Shown here in pieces: positions 35,102-49,300 of a DNA stretch of 63,363 nucleotides; position 1 is the stretch's first letter; every line of letters starts with the position of its first letter. Source of the DNA: CAZDDI01 sp964504195 (lineage in GTDB: Bacteria; Chloroflexota; Anaerolineae; B4-G1; SLSP01); the NCBI GenBank assembly GCA_964504195.1, contig CAZDDI010000019.1, forward strand, positions 1 through 63,363. The letters are read 5' to 3'. The notes beneath the pieces are model-generated. The model saw only the letters and a program-made list of their open reading frames with translations, did not search any database and was not told the origin of the DNA. The position numbers and the translations under genes are program-made.

Positions 35102-38100
35102 TTACAGCAAATCATCCAACAGATCAGCGAGGTCTTTATCGCCACGTTCGACAGCTTCAATACGCGCCACAGGCGGCGCGCTTGCGCGCTGGGTTTGCGC
35201 TGTGACAACCGCCTGCGCCAGCCCCTCCACTGTGGGCGTCTCGAAGAGCGCGCGCAGTGGAATTTCCACCTCAAAGTGCTCACGAATCCGTGACATTACC
35301 TGGGTTGCCAGCAGCGAATGCCCTCCCAAAGCGAAGAAATTATCGCTCACACTGACCTGGGGCACGTTTAGCAGTGTACCGAAGATGCCGGCTATCGCCT
35401 GCTCTGTTGGCGTGCGCGGGGCAACAAAATCAGCGCTGGTGCTACCGCGCTCTGGAGCAGGCAGTGCTTCACGATCCACCTTGCCGTTGGGGGTAAGGGG
35501 GAAAGCTTCCAATATGACAAAAGCCGTGGGTATCATGTAATCGGGCAGTTGCTCACGCAAGAAGGCGCGCAGCTGGCGCATCGGGGGCGCGGGTTGTTGA
35601 GCCGGCACGAAGTAAGCGACCAGCCGTTTGTCATCAGGCACATCCTCGCGCACCAACACAAGGGCCTCTTTAATCGCTGGATGTTGGGCAAGCGTTGTTT
35701 CAATCTCGCCCAACTCGATACGTAAACCACGAATTTTTACCTGGAAATCAACCCGCCCGATAAAGTCAATTGCGCCATCAGGCCGGTAGCGCGCTACATC
35801 GCCAGTGCGATAGAGACGTGCCCCCGACGCACCAAAGGGATCGGGCACAAACCGCTCGGCAGTAAGTGCCGGGCGATGGAGATACCCTAACGCCAATCCA
35901 TCCCCACCGATGTAGAGTTCGCCGGGGACACCGATGGGAACGGGGTACAGATCCGAATCCAAGATATAGAGCTGCGTATTGGCGATCGCCCAACCAATAG
36001 GCACAGTCGTGGCAGCTTCGGAAACATCCTCCACCAGGTACCAACAGGCAAATGTAGTACTTTCTGTTGGCCCGTAAAGATTTGCGAGTCGTTGCGGCGC
36101 GCCCTGGTGCAGTGCGGTGCGTAACCAACGGGGTGTGACTGCTTCGCCGCCTACAAACACATTGCACAATCCCGCAAAGGTTTGGGGTACTTCTTGCACA
36201 ATCTGATTGAAAAGTGCGGTTGTTAGGAAAAGTGAGGTAATCCCTTGATTACGGATTTCCAACGCCAGATCGCGGGGCACAAGCGTAATGTCGCGCTCGA
36301 TAATGACCAGCGTTCCGCCATGCAGTAGCGCGCCCCACATCTCGAAGGTAAAAGCATCAAAAGCGGTACTGGCAATCTGCCCGATTCGTTCATCTGGGCC
36401 AAGCGTGATGTAGTTGGTGTTGAACAACAAACGACTGACGGCGCGGTGAGGGATGACAATCCCTTTAGGTCGCCCGGTTGAACCAGAGGTGTAAAACACA
36501 CAGATGGGTTGGTCAGTCATTACATTGACTGAAGGCCTAGTAGACTGGTGTGCCAGTTTGTCCTGATGTGTGTCTATCAGCACTACCGCGCCAGTATACC
36601 CGGCAAACCGCTCAGCGAGCGTCGCCTGGGTTATTAACACCGGTAACTGCGCATCTTCGAGCATGAAACGTAAGCGCGCTTGCGGGTAATCGGCATCAAG
36701 CGGGACATACGCGCCACCCGCTTTGAGAATCCCCAACACACCCACGATCAAATCGAGGCCGCGCTCCAGACAGAGACCCACCAGTGTCCCCGACCGTACA
36801 CCGCGCGCAATCAGAGCATGGGCCAGACGATTGGACTGTTCATCCAGCTGGCGATAGGTTAACGTAGCGGCGCCATGCCGCACGGCAATAGCATCGGGTA
36901 TGCGGTCAACCTGTGCGGCAAAGAGCTGGTGGATCGGGACACGCGGATAATCGCTGGCGGTACAGTTAAGCTCCTCAATCAAAAAATGTCGTTCTGTCTC
37001 GGTAACGATGGATAGCTCCGACAGAGGGGTCTCAGGCGCGGCTAGGATGCGCTCCAGCAAGAGCTCGTAACGCGCCAGAATGCGTTCCGCAGTCTCGGCT
37101 GTGAAGAGATCGCGGTTGTAATCGAGGATGGCCTCCAGGCCGCCCTCGCTTTCGTATAGTTCCAGCGTAAGATCAAATTTGACAGCGTTGCTCTCTAGTT
37201 CATAGGGCCGGATGGAAATCCCCGGAGAATCTATTACTGGGACAGTTTGCGACTGAAGGGTAAAAGCAACCTGGAAAAGTGGTGTGTGACTAAGACTGCG
37301 CTCTGGCTGTAGTTCTTCTACGAGCTTTTCGAAGGGCAGTTCCTCATGCGCGTAAGCCTCCAATGTTGTTTCGCGTACACGACAGAGCAATTCCCGGAAC
37401 GTCGGATTGCCGGAAAGGTCAGAGCGTAATGCCAGGGTATTAACGAAAAACCCAATAAGCGGTTCGAGCTCTGGGCGGTTGCGATTGGCAATGGGCGAAC
37501 CTACCACAATATCTTTCTGCCCTGTGAGCCGGTAGAGCAAGACATCAAAGGCCGCCAGGAGCGTCATAAAGAGCGAGGCATCCACTTCACGTCCCAGGGC
37601 TTTGAGCGCGGCAAGCATTTTAGCGGACAAGTTCCAGGTTACTTTAGCGCCCACGAAAGTCTGCACTGCCGGGCGAGGACGGTCGGTAGGCAATTCCAGC
37701 AGTGTGGGCGCTCCGGCAAGCTGCGCCTTCCAATAGCGAATCTGCGCGTCGAGCGTTTCGCCTTGCAAGTGTTCGCGCTGCCAGACAGCAAAATCAGCGT
37801 ACTGGATCGGGAGCTCCGGTAGCGGCGAAGGTCGCCCATGTGCCAACGCCTCCCACAGCATGGCAATCTCGCGTACAAAGACCCCCAGCGACCAGCCATC
37901 AGAAATGATATGGTGCATCGTCACAACCAGGATATGGTCGGTAGGAGCCAGACGCAACAACACGGCGCGCAGCAAGGGGCCTTGCGCCAAATCGAAAGAA
38001 CGCGCGGCCTCGTCGCGCACATAGCGCGGCGCGTGGGCTTCGGTCACATCCACCACCGGCAGCACAAGCGTCAGCGCAGGCCGGATGACCTGCACCGGTT

Positions 38101-38347
38101 CGCCTTCCACCTCAATAAAGGTGGTCCGCAAGGATTCGTGACGCTGGACGATTTCATTGAGGCTGCGCTCCAATACCGCTGGATCAAGCGCACCCCGGAT
38201 GCGCACGGCGCCGGGAATGCTATACACCGGAAGGCCCGGCACCAACTGTTCCAGGAACCAGAGGCGCTGCTGGGCAAAGGAAGTCGGGAAGACATAAGCC
38301 TCGTCATCTTGAAAGGTTTCGGGATCGGGTAAGTGCGTTTCTGTCAT
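35102..38347 (-). CDS. Single-module NRPS, C-A-PCP (Ile/Val-type)
   Basis: 1081 residues: C (MHHIISDGW about 144), A (P-loop YTSGSTGRPKG about 621; LYGPTEST), PCP (LGGHSLL, Ser about 1011). There is no E or TE, so the chain is passed on to another enzyme. Pocket residues read DAFFFGLTF. Codes of the form DAFF-G-TF are associated with Ile and Val; the exact residue is a guess. The C domain opens PTSFAQQRLWFLEQL, an LCL-type wording. That fits acceptance from the Thr module upstream, which has no E domain. AGAGGA lies five bases before the ATG, and the gene starts 2 bp after the stop of the Thr module. Confidence 0.92.
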   Translation of the reverse strand: MTETHLPDPETFQDDEAYVFPTSFAQQRLWFLEQLVPGLPVYSIPGAVRIRGALDPAVLERSLNEIVQRHESLRTTFIEVEGEPVQVIRPALTLVLPVVDVTEAHAPRYVRDEAARSFDLAQGPLLRAVLLRLAPTDHILVVTMHHIISDGWSLGVFVREIAMLWEALAHGRPSPLPELPIQYADFAVWQREHLQGETLDAQIRYWKAQLAGAPTLLELPTDRPRPAVQTFVGAKVTWNLSAKMLAALKALGREVDASLFMTLLAAFDVLLYRLTGQKDIVVGSPIANRNRPELEPLIGFFVNTLALRSDLSGNPTFRELLCRVRETTLEAYAHEELPFEKLVEELQPERSLSHTPLFQVAFTLQSQTVPVIDSPGISIRPYELESNAVKFDLTLELYESEGGLEAILDYNRDLFTAETAERILARYELLLERILAAPETPLSELSIVTETERHFLIEELNCTASDYPRVPIHQLFAAQVDRIPDAIAVRHGAATLTYRQLDEQSNRLAHALIARGVRSGTLVGLCLERGLDLIVGVLGILKAGGAYVPLDADYPQARLRFMLEDAQLPVLITQATLAERFAGYTGAVVLIDTHQDKLAHQSTRPSVNVMTDQPICVFYTSGSTGRPKGIVIPHRAVSRLLFNTNYITLGPDERIGQIASTAFDAFTFEMWGALLHGGTLVIIERDITLVPRDLALEIRNQGITSLFLTTALFNQIVQEVPQTFAGLCNVFVGGEAVTPRWLRTALHQGAPQRLANLYGPTESTTFACWYLVEDVSEAATTVPIGWAIANTQLYILDSDLYPVPIGVPGELYIGGDGLALGYLHRPALTAERFVPDPFGASGARLYRTGDVARYRPDGAIDFIGRVDFQVKIRGLRIELGEIETTLAQHPAIKEALVLVREDVPDDKRLVAYFVPAQQPAPPMRQLRAFLREQLPDYMIPTAFVILEAFPLTPNGKVDREALPAPERGSTSADFVAPRTPTEQAIAGIFGTLLNVPQVSVSDNFFALGGHSLLATQVMSRIREHFEVEIPLRALFETPTVEGLAQAVVTAQTQRASAPPVARIEAVERGDKDLADLLDDLL

Positions 38348-38349
38348 TG

Positions 38350-41637
<3,288 letters not shown>

Positions 41638-41666
41638 GCTTGATTTTCCTCCAGGCGCTTCGGCAT

Positions 41667-44600
41667 TCATGCCAGTTCTGCAAATTCCGCCAGAAGCGCG
41701 TCCAAATCATCCTGAGAAAGCGCGGCCTCCGGGAAATCGGAAGGCGTGTAGCCGCCGGCTTCCGGCATCAGACAATGCGCAATGATTTCTTGCAGCGCAG
41801 CCTGGTAAGCTGCCGCGAGCCGCTCAACAGTCTCCCGGCGGTGCAACTGCCGGCTATAAGTCCACCGAACGCGCAGCTGCCCCTGGCTAATGTAAGCCTC
41901 GACCTCCAACAGATATGGGCGTGTAGCTTGCGGGCTATGCAGCGGGCCGAAATCCTCCGCTGCCTCACAGAAAAGTTCTGCGCTGGTATCACGCCCGCTG
42001 CCGAATTGCCCCAGGTAGTTGAAGGCGATTTGCGCGGCGGCCCGAAACTGCTCGCCCTCTGGTCGCAAGTAACGCAACAGGCCGTATCCGATACCCCGCC
42101 GGGGAATGGCGCGCAGTTGCTCCTTGACCGCCTTGAGTGCCACATCAAGCCGGGGTGCAGCGCGCAAATCCAACCACACCGGATAGACCGAGGTGAACCA
42201 ACCAACTGTCCGTGAAAGGTCTACATCAGCAAACAGGTCTTCGCGTCCATGCCCTTCCGTATCCACTAACAGGCAACGCTCACCACTCCACGGCTCTAGC
42301 GCCAGCACCAGCGCCGTGAGCAAAATATCGTTAATCTGCGTGTTGTATGCTGCCGGAACATCCTGCAAAAGCGCGCGCGTTTCCTCCGCATCCAAAGCTG
42401 CTGTCAGCCAATCCATCTGCCCTTCACAGTTTGCGGCAGAAGTGAACGGATAATCCAGCGGCAACGGCGAAACTTGCTGGTGCGTAATACTGGCCCAATA
42501 GTCGCGTTCTGCCACTAACTCTGGGGCCGCATGCGCATAAGCCGTCAACTTTTCCGCCCACTGCTTGAAGGATGTAGATTTAGGGGGCAACACAACCGGC
42601 GCATTCTCTAAGACTTGGCTATAGGCTGTCTGCAAATCCGCGATGAGAATACGCAACGAGACGGCGTCCATGACCAGATGATGTGCTACCAGCAATAACC
42701 GCCCGGCGCGTGCTGGCCCTAAATCGAAGTAGACGATGTGAAACAAAGGCCCATCGGTTAGGTTCAACCCGGCCTGCGCCCGCGCGACATACGGCGCAAG
42801 TGCTGCTGGAATCTCCGGGTCGCTGACTTGCGCAAAATCCACCCACTCGCAAGGGGCCGCATCGCCCGGCGAGGCACTGATTTGCTGCCACTGGCCGTCC
42901 TCACAACAATAGCACATGCGCAGCGCGTCGTGATGTTCCAGCAAGGCTGCCACAACACGCGCCAGTGCCGGCTGCACCCATGGCTCCCGCACCTCCAGCA
43001 AAACAGCCTGGTTCCAATGATGCGGTGCGGCAAAGTCTGCCTCGAAAAACCACCGCTGAATGGGCGTGAGCGGAACGACACCGGTGACAGGGCCTTGCTC
43101 CGCCATGGTTGTCGCTATCCCCGCCACTGCCGCCAGTTCCGCAATGGTCTGATGTTGGAAGAGCTGGCGGGGTGTAAAATGCACGCCAGCGCCGCGCGCC
43201 CGCGCAATAATTTGCAGGCTAAGGATGGAATCACCACCCAACTCAAAGAAATTGTCGTGGACGCTTACTTGTTCCAGCCCTAACACCTCGGCCCAGACCC
43301 GTGCCAGTACGGCCTCGCGCACATCGCGCGGCGCAACGGATTGCGCATCGCGGGGATGATATGCCACAACGGGTAAGGCCTGGCGATCTACTTTACCGTT
43401 GGGCGTGAGCGGGAAAGCATCGAGAAAGGCAAACAGGCCCGGCGTCATGTAATCGGGCAAGCGTTCCAAAAGCCAATGTCGCAGCGTAGCAACGTCCAGA
43501 TCACTGACAGGCTTGACATACGCCGCCAACAGCTTGCGCCCATCGCTTTCCTGCACCGTTACCACAGCCTCGTCAATCTGCGGATGACGCGCCAACACCG
43601 TTTCGATTTCTCCAACCTCGATACGATAGCCCCGCAACTTGATTTGTGTGTCAGCCCGCCCCAGGAATTCCACCTGTCCGTCGCTGCGATAGCGCGCCCG
43701 GTCACCTGTACGATAGAGCCGCGCACCGGGCGGCCCAAAGAGATCGGGGACAAAGCGCTCAGCGGTCAGAGCGGGTTGCGCGTGGTACCCTCGCGCCACG
43801 CCATCTCCGCCGATGAACAGCTCGCCCACCAGTCCCACCGGCACTGGCATCAACTGCGCATCGAGAATATAAAGGCGCATGTTGGCGAAGGGGCGTCCGA
43901 TAGGCAATGTCCCGCCCGTTCCCGGCAGTGTCGCCTCGAAATAGGTACTATCAATGGTAGCCTCGGTAACGCCGTAGGAATTGATCAACCGCGTCTGCGG
44001 CCCGCACAGACGGCGGAAGCGGCTGTACTCATCCTCGCGCCAGACATCCGAGCCGACCACCAGCAAGCGCATAAACTCCAGGCGTTCCTCGGTCAGTTCC
44101 AGATGCTCGACCAGCGCACGCATCACTGCGGGCACAAATTCGGCAGCGTCCACTTCCTCCTGTAGCAACAGCGCGTAGAGCTGCGCTGGGGCCAACAGTG
44201 TCTCACGAGGACAGAGTGCCAGTTTCCCCCCGGAGCAAAGTGCGCGCACCCAATCGCCGGTAAACACATCAAAGGAAAAACTCGCCATCTGCAAATGCGC
44301 CCGCAGTGTCGGGAGGTCGTACGCACGCTCCCATGCACAATAAGCATTCTCTAGCGCGCGATGGGGAATGGCTGTGCCTTTAGGACGTCCGGTAGTACCG
44401 GAGGTGTAGATGATGTAAGCCAATGTCTCAGGTGTCACAGATACAGTGGGCGTGGTCGCGGGTTGCGCAGATACAGCCATATCTACATCCAGCGCGATGA
44501 CGTGAGCGGTATGTTGCGGCAGTTGTGCCAGCAAAGTGGATTCGGTGAGCAGTACCGTTGCGCCGCTATCCGCGAGCATGTAGGCCAACCGGTCAGCGGG

Positions 44601-46346
44601 ATAGTCAGGATCAAGGGGGACATAAGCCCCGCCAGCCTTGAGTACCCCCAGTACCCCCACCAGCAGCAGCGGCGAGCGATTCAAACAAATACCTACCGGC
44701 GCTTCCGGCCCGATGTCTAGTGTGCGCAAGTAGTGTGCCAACTGGTTCGCTTGCGTGTTCAGTGCTACATAAGTAAGTGCTTGCCCCAGACCCGTAACAG
44801 CCGAGGCATCCGGTTGCCGAACTGCATGAGCCGCGAAGCGCTCATGCACGGGCAAGAAGCCAACACGCGGCTCTGTTGTAGCATTCCAGGTCTCCACAAG
44901 CAAGCGTCGCTCGGCAGCGGGCAACAGCGGCAAGCTGGCTATAGGGCAATGCGGCTGTTGAATCAATGCAGCTAACAAAGTCTCGTAGCGGGCCAACATC
45001 CGCTGGACGGTTTCCGCTGTAAAGAGATCGGCGTCATACTCGATAGCGGTCACCAGCTCAGTCCCGCGCTCGATAATATCAAGCGTGAGATCGAATTTGG
45101 CGATTCCCTCCGGTGGGTCGAGGAACCGGAACATTACGCCCGCTGCGGTGAGCGGAGGCGGTTCAGATTGCAAATCGAACATCACCTGAAAGAGCGGCGT
45201 CGCGCCCAATGTGCGCTCCGGACGCACCATCTCCACCAGCATATCGAAGGGGACATCTCGATGCGCGTTAGCCCCCAGTACCATCTCCCGCACCTGTGAG
45301 AGGGCTGCATGAAAAGTGGGATTGCCGGTAAAATTAGCGCGCAATACCAGCGTGTTCACAAAGAGACCCACCACCCCTTCCAGCTCCGCCCGCGAACGGT
45401 TGGTGATGGGCGAACCGATGAGCAGATCTTCTTGGCCGCTCAAGCGGTACAGCAAGACAGCAAACGCGGTTAGCATAGTCATAAAGAGGGTAACACCTTG
45501 CTCACTGCTCAGAGAGCGTAATGCCTGCGCTAACTCCGGTGACAGCGGCTGCATAACACGCCCGCCACGGGAACTTGAAACAACGGGGCGGGCGTAGTCA
45601 GTGGGTAAATCCAAGAGCGTCGGCGCACCGGATAACTGCGCGCGCCAATATGCCAACGCCGCTTCAAGGCGTGTGCCCTGTAGCTGCTCACGCTCCCACG
45701 CTGCGTAATCACCGTAGCGAATGGGCAGGGCAGGCAAGGCTACGCGCTCCCTCACCGCAAGCGCAGCATAGGTTGCAACCAATTCACGAATCAACAAGCC
45801 GTTAGACCAACCATCAGAGACGATGTGATGCTGATTTAACACCAGCAGGTGAGTTTCTGTATCAGTACGCATCAGCATTGCACGCAGCGCTGGCCCTTGC
45901 ATCAGGTCGAAGGGTCGGCGCACCTCATCCAACAGCTGCGCGGAGGCCTGGGTGTGCCGCGTAGACATAGGTATCTCGCGCAAATCTAGCACTGGCAACG
46001 CAAGGATACTCGGCGGCTGCACGACTTGATACGGCGTCCCGTCCACTTCCACAAAGACAGTGCGAAGCGCCGTGTGCCGTTCCACCAGGAATGTCAACGC
46101 CTGTTGGAGCAACATCACATCCAATGGGCCGTGCAATTCCAGAGCAACCGGCAAATTGTAAGTGGGAGCATCACTTTCCAGACGTGCAAGGAACCAAAGC
46201 CGCCGTTGAGCAAATGAGAGTGGCAACAGCGCGTCATCCGGCAAGCGCGGAATCAGGCCGCCCGGCAACGCCCCCAGTTGCTGCTCGTGCAGCAGGATCT
46301 CCAGCAGGGAACGGCGTTTGGCATCCAGTGTGAAGGCGTGCGCCAT
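41667..46346 (-). CDS. Single-module NRPS, C-A(Orn)-PCP-E
   Basis: 1559 residues: C (NQHHIVSDGW about 173), A (P-loop YTSGTTGRPKG about 650; SYGVTEATIDS), PCP (LGGDSI, Ser about 1040), E (HHLVMDA about 1222; EGHGRED; RTVGWF; FNYLGQ). The pocket reads DVGEVGSID, one conservative change from the gramicidin/fengycin ornithine code, so D-Orn incorporation is the best call. The E motif ends in Ala where Gly is usual; the second His and the Asp are kept. The C domain opens LPLSFAQRRLWFL, LCL-like, although the gene upstream ends in an E domain. It ends in SDFPEAALSQDDLD and a short acidic tail. TAATG overlap with the upstream gene. Confidence 0.93.
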   Translation of the reverse strand: MAHAFTLDAKRRSLLEILLHEQQLGALPGGLIPRLPDDALLPLSFAQRRLWFLARLESDAPTYNLPVALELHGPLDVMLLQQALTFLVERHTALRTVFVEVDGTPYQVVQPPSILALPVLDLREIPMSTRHTQASAQLLDEVRRPFDLMQGPALRAMLMRTDTETHLLVLNQHHIVSDGWSNGLLIRELVATYAALAVRERVALPALPIRYGDYAAWEREQLQGTRLEAALAYWRAQLSGAPTLLDLPTDYARPVVSSSRGGRVMQPLSPELAQALRSLSSEQGVTLFMTMLTAFAVLLYRLSGQEDLLIGSPITNRSRAELEGVVGLFVNTLVLRANFTGNPTFHAALSQVREMVLGANAHRDVPFDMLVEMVRPERTLGATPLFQVMFDLQSEPPPLTAAGVMFRFLDPPEGIAKFDLTLDIIERGTELVTAIEYDADLFTAETVQRMLARYETLLAALIQQPHCPIASLPLLPAAERRLLVETWNATTEPRVGFLPVHERFAAHAVRQPDASAVTGLGQALTYVALNTQANQLAHYLRTLDIGPEAPVGICLNRSPLLLVGVLGVLKAGGAYVPLDPDYPADRLAYMLADSGATVLLTESTLLAQLPQHTAHVIALDVDMAVSAQPATTPTVSVTPETLAYIIYTSGTTGRPKGTAIPHRALENAYCAWERAYDLPTLRAHLQMASFSFDVFTGDWVRALCSGGKLALCPRETLLAPAQLYALLLQEEVDAAEFVPAVMRALVEHLELTEERLEFMRLLVVGSDVWREDEYSRFRRLCGPQTRLINSYGVTEATIDSTYFEATLPGTGGTLPIGRPFANMRLYILDAQLMPVPVGLVGELFIGGDGVARGYHAQPALTAERFVPDLFGPPGARLYRTGDRARYRSDGQVEFLGRADTQIKLRGYRIEVGEIETVLARHPQIDEAVVTVQESDGRKLLAAYVKPVSDLDVATLRHWLLERLPDYMTPGLFAFLDAFPLTPNGKVDRQALPVVAYHPRDAQSVAPRDVREAVLARVWAEVLGLEQVSVHDNFFELGGDSILSLQIIARARGAGVHFTPRQLFQHQTIAELAAVAGIATTMAEQGPVTGVVPLTPIQRWFFEADFAAPHHWNQAVLLEVREPWVQPALARVVAALLEHHDALRMCYCCEDGQWQQISASPGDAAPCEWVDFAQVSDPEIPAALAPYVARAQAGLNLTDGPLFHIVYFDLGPARAGRLLLVAHHLVMDAVSLRILIADLQTAYSQVLENAPVVLPPKSTSFKQWAEKLTAYAHAAPELVAERDYWASITHQQVSPLPLDYPFTSAANCEGQMDWLTAALDAEETRALLQDVPAAYNTQINDILLTALVLALEPWSGERCLLVDTEGHGREDLFADVDLSRTVGWFTSVYPVWLDLRAAPRLDVALKAVKEQLRAIPRRGIGYGLLRYLRPEGEQFRAAAQIAFNYLGQFGSGRDTSAELFCEAAEDFGPLHSPQATRPYLLEVEAYISQGQLRVRWTYSRQLHRRETVERLAAAYQAALQEIIAHCLMPEAGGYTPSDFPEAALSQDDLDALLAEFAELA

Positions 46347-49300
46347 TATCCGTCCCCCTCCAGATCGGCAAAATCAGCCAGCAAATCATCCAATTCGGCC
46401 TGCGAGAGAGCCGCTTCGGGGAAATCTGAGGGCGTGTAGCCACCGGCTTCAGGCACCAGGCAGTGCGCCACGAACTCCCGCAGGGTATTCAAATAAGTTT
46501 GGGCTAGTCGGGTAACGGTTTCCGGGCGATGGACGGCAGCGCTAAAGCGCCAGGTGACTTGCAAGACGTGCGTATCCGGGTCAATCAAGGCGCTGATTTC
46601 GAGCGCGTGCCGTCGCCGAGCCTGGGGATCGGTCAACGGGCCGATAGATTCTGGCGCGCCTGCGGCTGCCTCCGGCGCGAATTGCCCCAGGTAATTGAAG
46701 ATGAGCTCCGCCTGGGGCCGGGCTTGCAATTGCGCAGCCCCCTCGTGGCCCAGGTAACGCAGCACCCCATACCCCAAGCCGCCATGCGGCACGGCGCGCA
46801 AGGTTTCTTTTGTCGCCTTAATGGCCGCTCCGAAGTCCTGAGCCTCAGCCAGGTCAATGTAAACCGGATAGAGCGCGGTAAACCACCCCACGGTCCGCGA
46901 GAGGTCTACGTCTGCGAACAAGTCCTCGCGCCCGTGGCCTTCCAGGTTTAGTAGCAATGCCCGCGCGCCAAGCCAGGGGGTAAGCGACCAGACTAACGCC
47001 ACCAGCAAGAGGTCTTCGACGTGCGTGTTGTACGCAGCGGGGGCTTCGCGCAGTAGTGCGCGCGTCTCCTCGGCAGGCAATGTCAGTGTGACGGTTTGCT
47101 CCGTATGAACAAGGTGGACTTCGTCCGGCGTGTGTATATCGCGGGGCAGGGGCAGCACGGTCGCAGGAATGGCGCGTAACCAATACGCCGCCTCTGCGCG
47201 CGCCGCCTCCGATTGCGCATACTCGGCCAGGCGCGTGGCCCACTGCTTGAACGCTGTCGTTTTAGCCGGGAGGTGGATGTCATGCCCATCTGCGAGCTGC
47301 GCGTAAGCTGTCCGCAAATCTTCCATCAAAATACGCCAGGAGACGCCGTCCACAGCCAGATGGTGAACGATCACCAACAAGCGCTGCGTCTCGCCCAGCT
47401 CGAAAAGTCGCACACACAACAACGGCCCGTGAGCCAGATCGAGGCTTGTCTGCGCCTGGGCCGCGTGCTGTTCTAGTGCTGCGCCGCGCTCATTTGCGGG
47501 CAGTCCTGTAAGATCAATGCTGGCAAAGGGTGTGGCAGAGCTGGGCGCGGCGTTGCTTTGCCGCCAAACACCGGCCTCGTGTGTAAAGCGCAGACGTAGC
47601 GCATCGTGATGTGCGAGCAATGCGGCGACGGCCTGCTCCAGAATGCGCGGATCGAGCGGCGCGTCGGGGATCACTAGCGCGGCCTGGTTCCAATGGTGCG
47701 GCTGCGGAGGCAACAGCTCGAAGAAACGGTGCTGGATAGGTGTAAGCGGCACCGGCCCGATAACCGGCCCTTGCTCTGCCGCAACCGGGGGCGCTGTTTC
47801 GACTACAGCAGCGAGCTCGGCGATGGTCTGGTGGCGGAAAAGCTGCTTGGGCGTCAACCGTAGCCCAGCCTGCGCAGCGCGAGCGATAACCTGAATACTG
47901 AGAATAGAATCGCCGCCCAACGCGAAGAAATTGTCGCGCGTCCCCACCCGCTCCAGGCGCAACACATCGGCCCAGATTTGGGCAAGCGTGGTTTCTGCCG
48001 CGTTACCCGGCGTGACATAACCGGCGCTCCCGGTCAGCCGCTCGTAGGTGGGGTCGGGCAAAGCACGCCGATCCACCTTGCCGGTAGGCGTTAGCGGCAG
48101 CGCGGGCAACATCACGAAGGCCGCTGGGAGCATGTAATCTGGCAACGATTGCGCCAGGGCATCCCGCAGTGCCGCAGGATCGCTTTCCGGTGTCACATAG
48201 GCCAGCAACCGCCCTTCGCGCGCGATGACGGCGGCTTCGCGCACTGCCGGATGCCGGAGCAGCGCGTACTCAATCTCGCCCAGTTCTACACGAAAACCGC
48301 GCACTTTGACTTGCTGATCGCTACGCCCCAAGAACTCCAATTGCCCATCCTCGCGGAGCCGGGCGAGGTCACCGGTGCGATAGAGGCGCGCGCCCGGCTC
48401 CGCACCGAAGGGATCGGGCACAAAGCGCTCGGCGGTCAGGGCGGGACGGCCTAGATAGCCGCGCGCGACGCCCGCGCCGCCCATCAGAAGCTCGCCGGGC
48501 ACGCCCGCAGGTAACAGCTCGCCGTTGCCATCCACGATGTAGGCGCGCGCGTTGGCGATGGGCGGCCCGATCGTAATGGCGTCTGCTGAAGCAACCGGGC
48601 CGGCTGCGGCGTTAGCGGTCAATTCGGTAGGGCCGTAGACATTCCAAAGCGCGGTATCGGGCAACCAACGCTGTGTGCGTTCGACCAATGCGGGCGAGAG
48701 GGCTTCGCCGCCCAACAACACCCGCCGCAAAGAGCCACTTGGCACGGCAGCCCGCCCCTGCTCCACTGCATCGAGCATGGCCTGCCACAGCGTCGGCACG
48801 CCGTTGAAGGCCGTCGCCGGTTGCGCCGCGAGCGTCTGCATAAGCGCGGCAGGGTCTTCGAGCACGCCTTCAGGCAACAGCCAGACGGGTTCGCCACGCA
48901 GCAACGGCGCGAACACTTGCTTAAGCGAAGCATCAAATGCAAGGCGCGTCACTACCGGCAGCCGCTCCGCCGGATTGGGCAGCAGCACTTGATTGACCCA
49001 GGTAAGGTAGTTCAAGGTGCTGCGATGGCTCACCACTACCCCTTTGGGCTGCCCGGTCGAACCGGAGGTGTAGATGACATAGGCCGCGCCATCCGGGTGA
49101 ATCTGCGGGAGGGGTGTCGCCGCAGACACGGTGGGCAAGACATCCTCCAGACAAAGGCGCGGAGACGCAAGAGGTAAATCCGCGAGTAGTTCCGCGTGCG
49201 TAACGACCAGCAGGGTTATTCCGGCATCGGCAAGCAAGTAGCGTAAGCGTTCGGGTGGATCAGAGACCTCAAGGGGAACGTAGGCCGCGCCAGCCTTGAG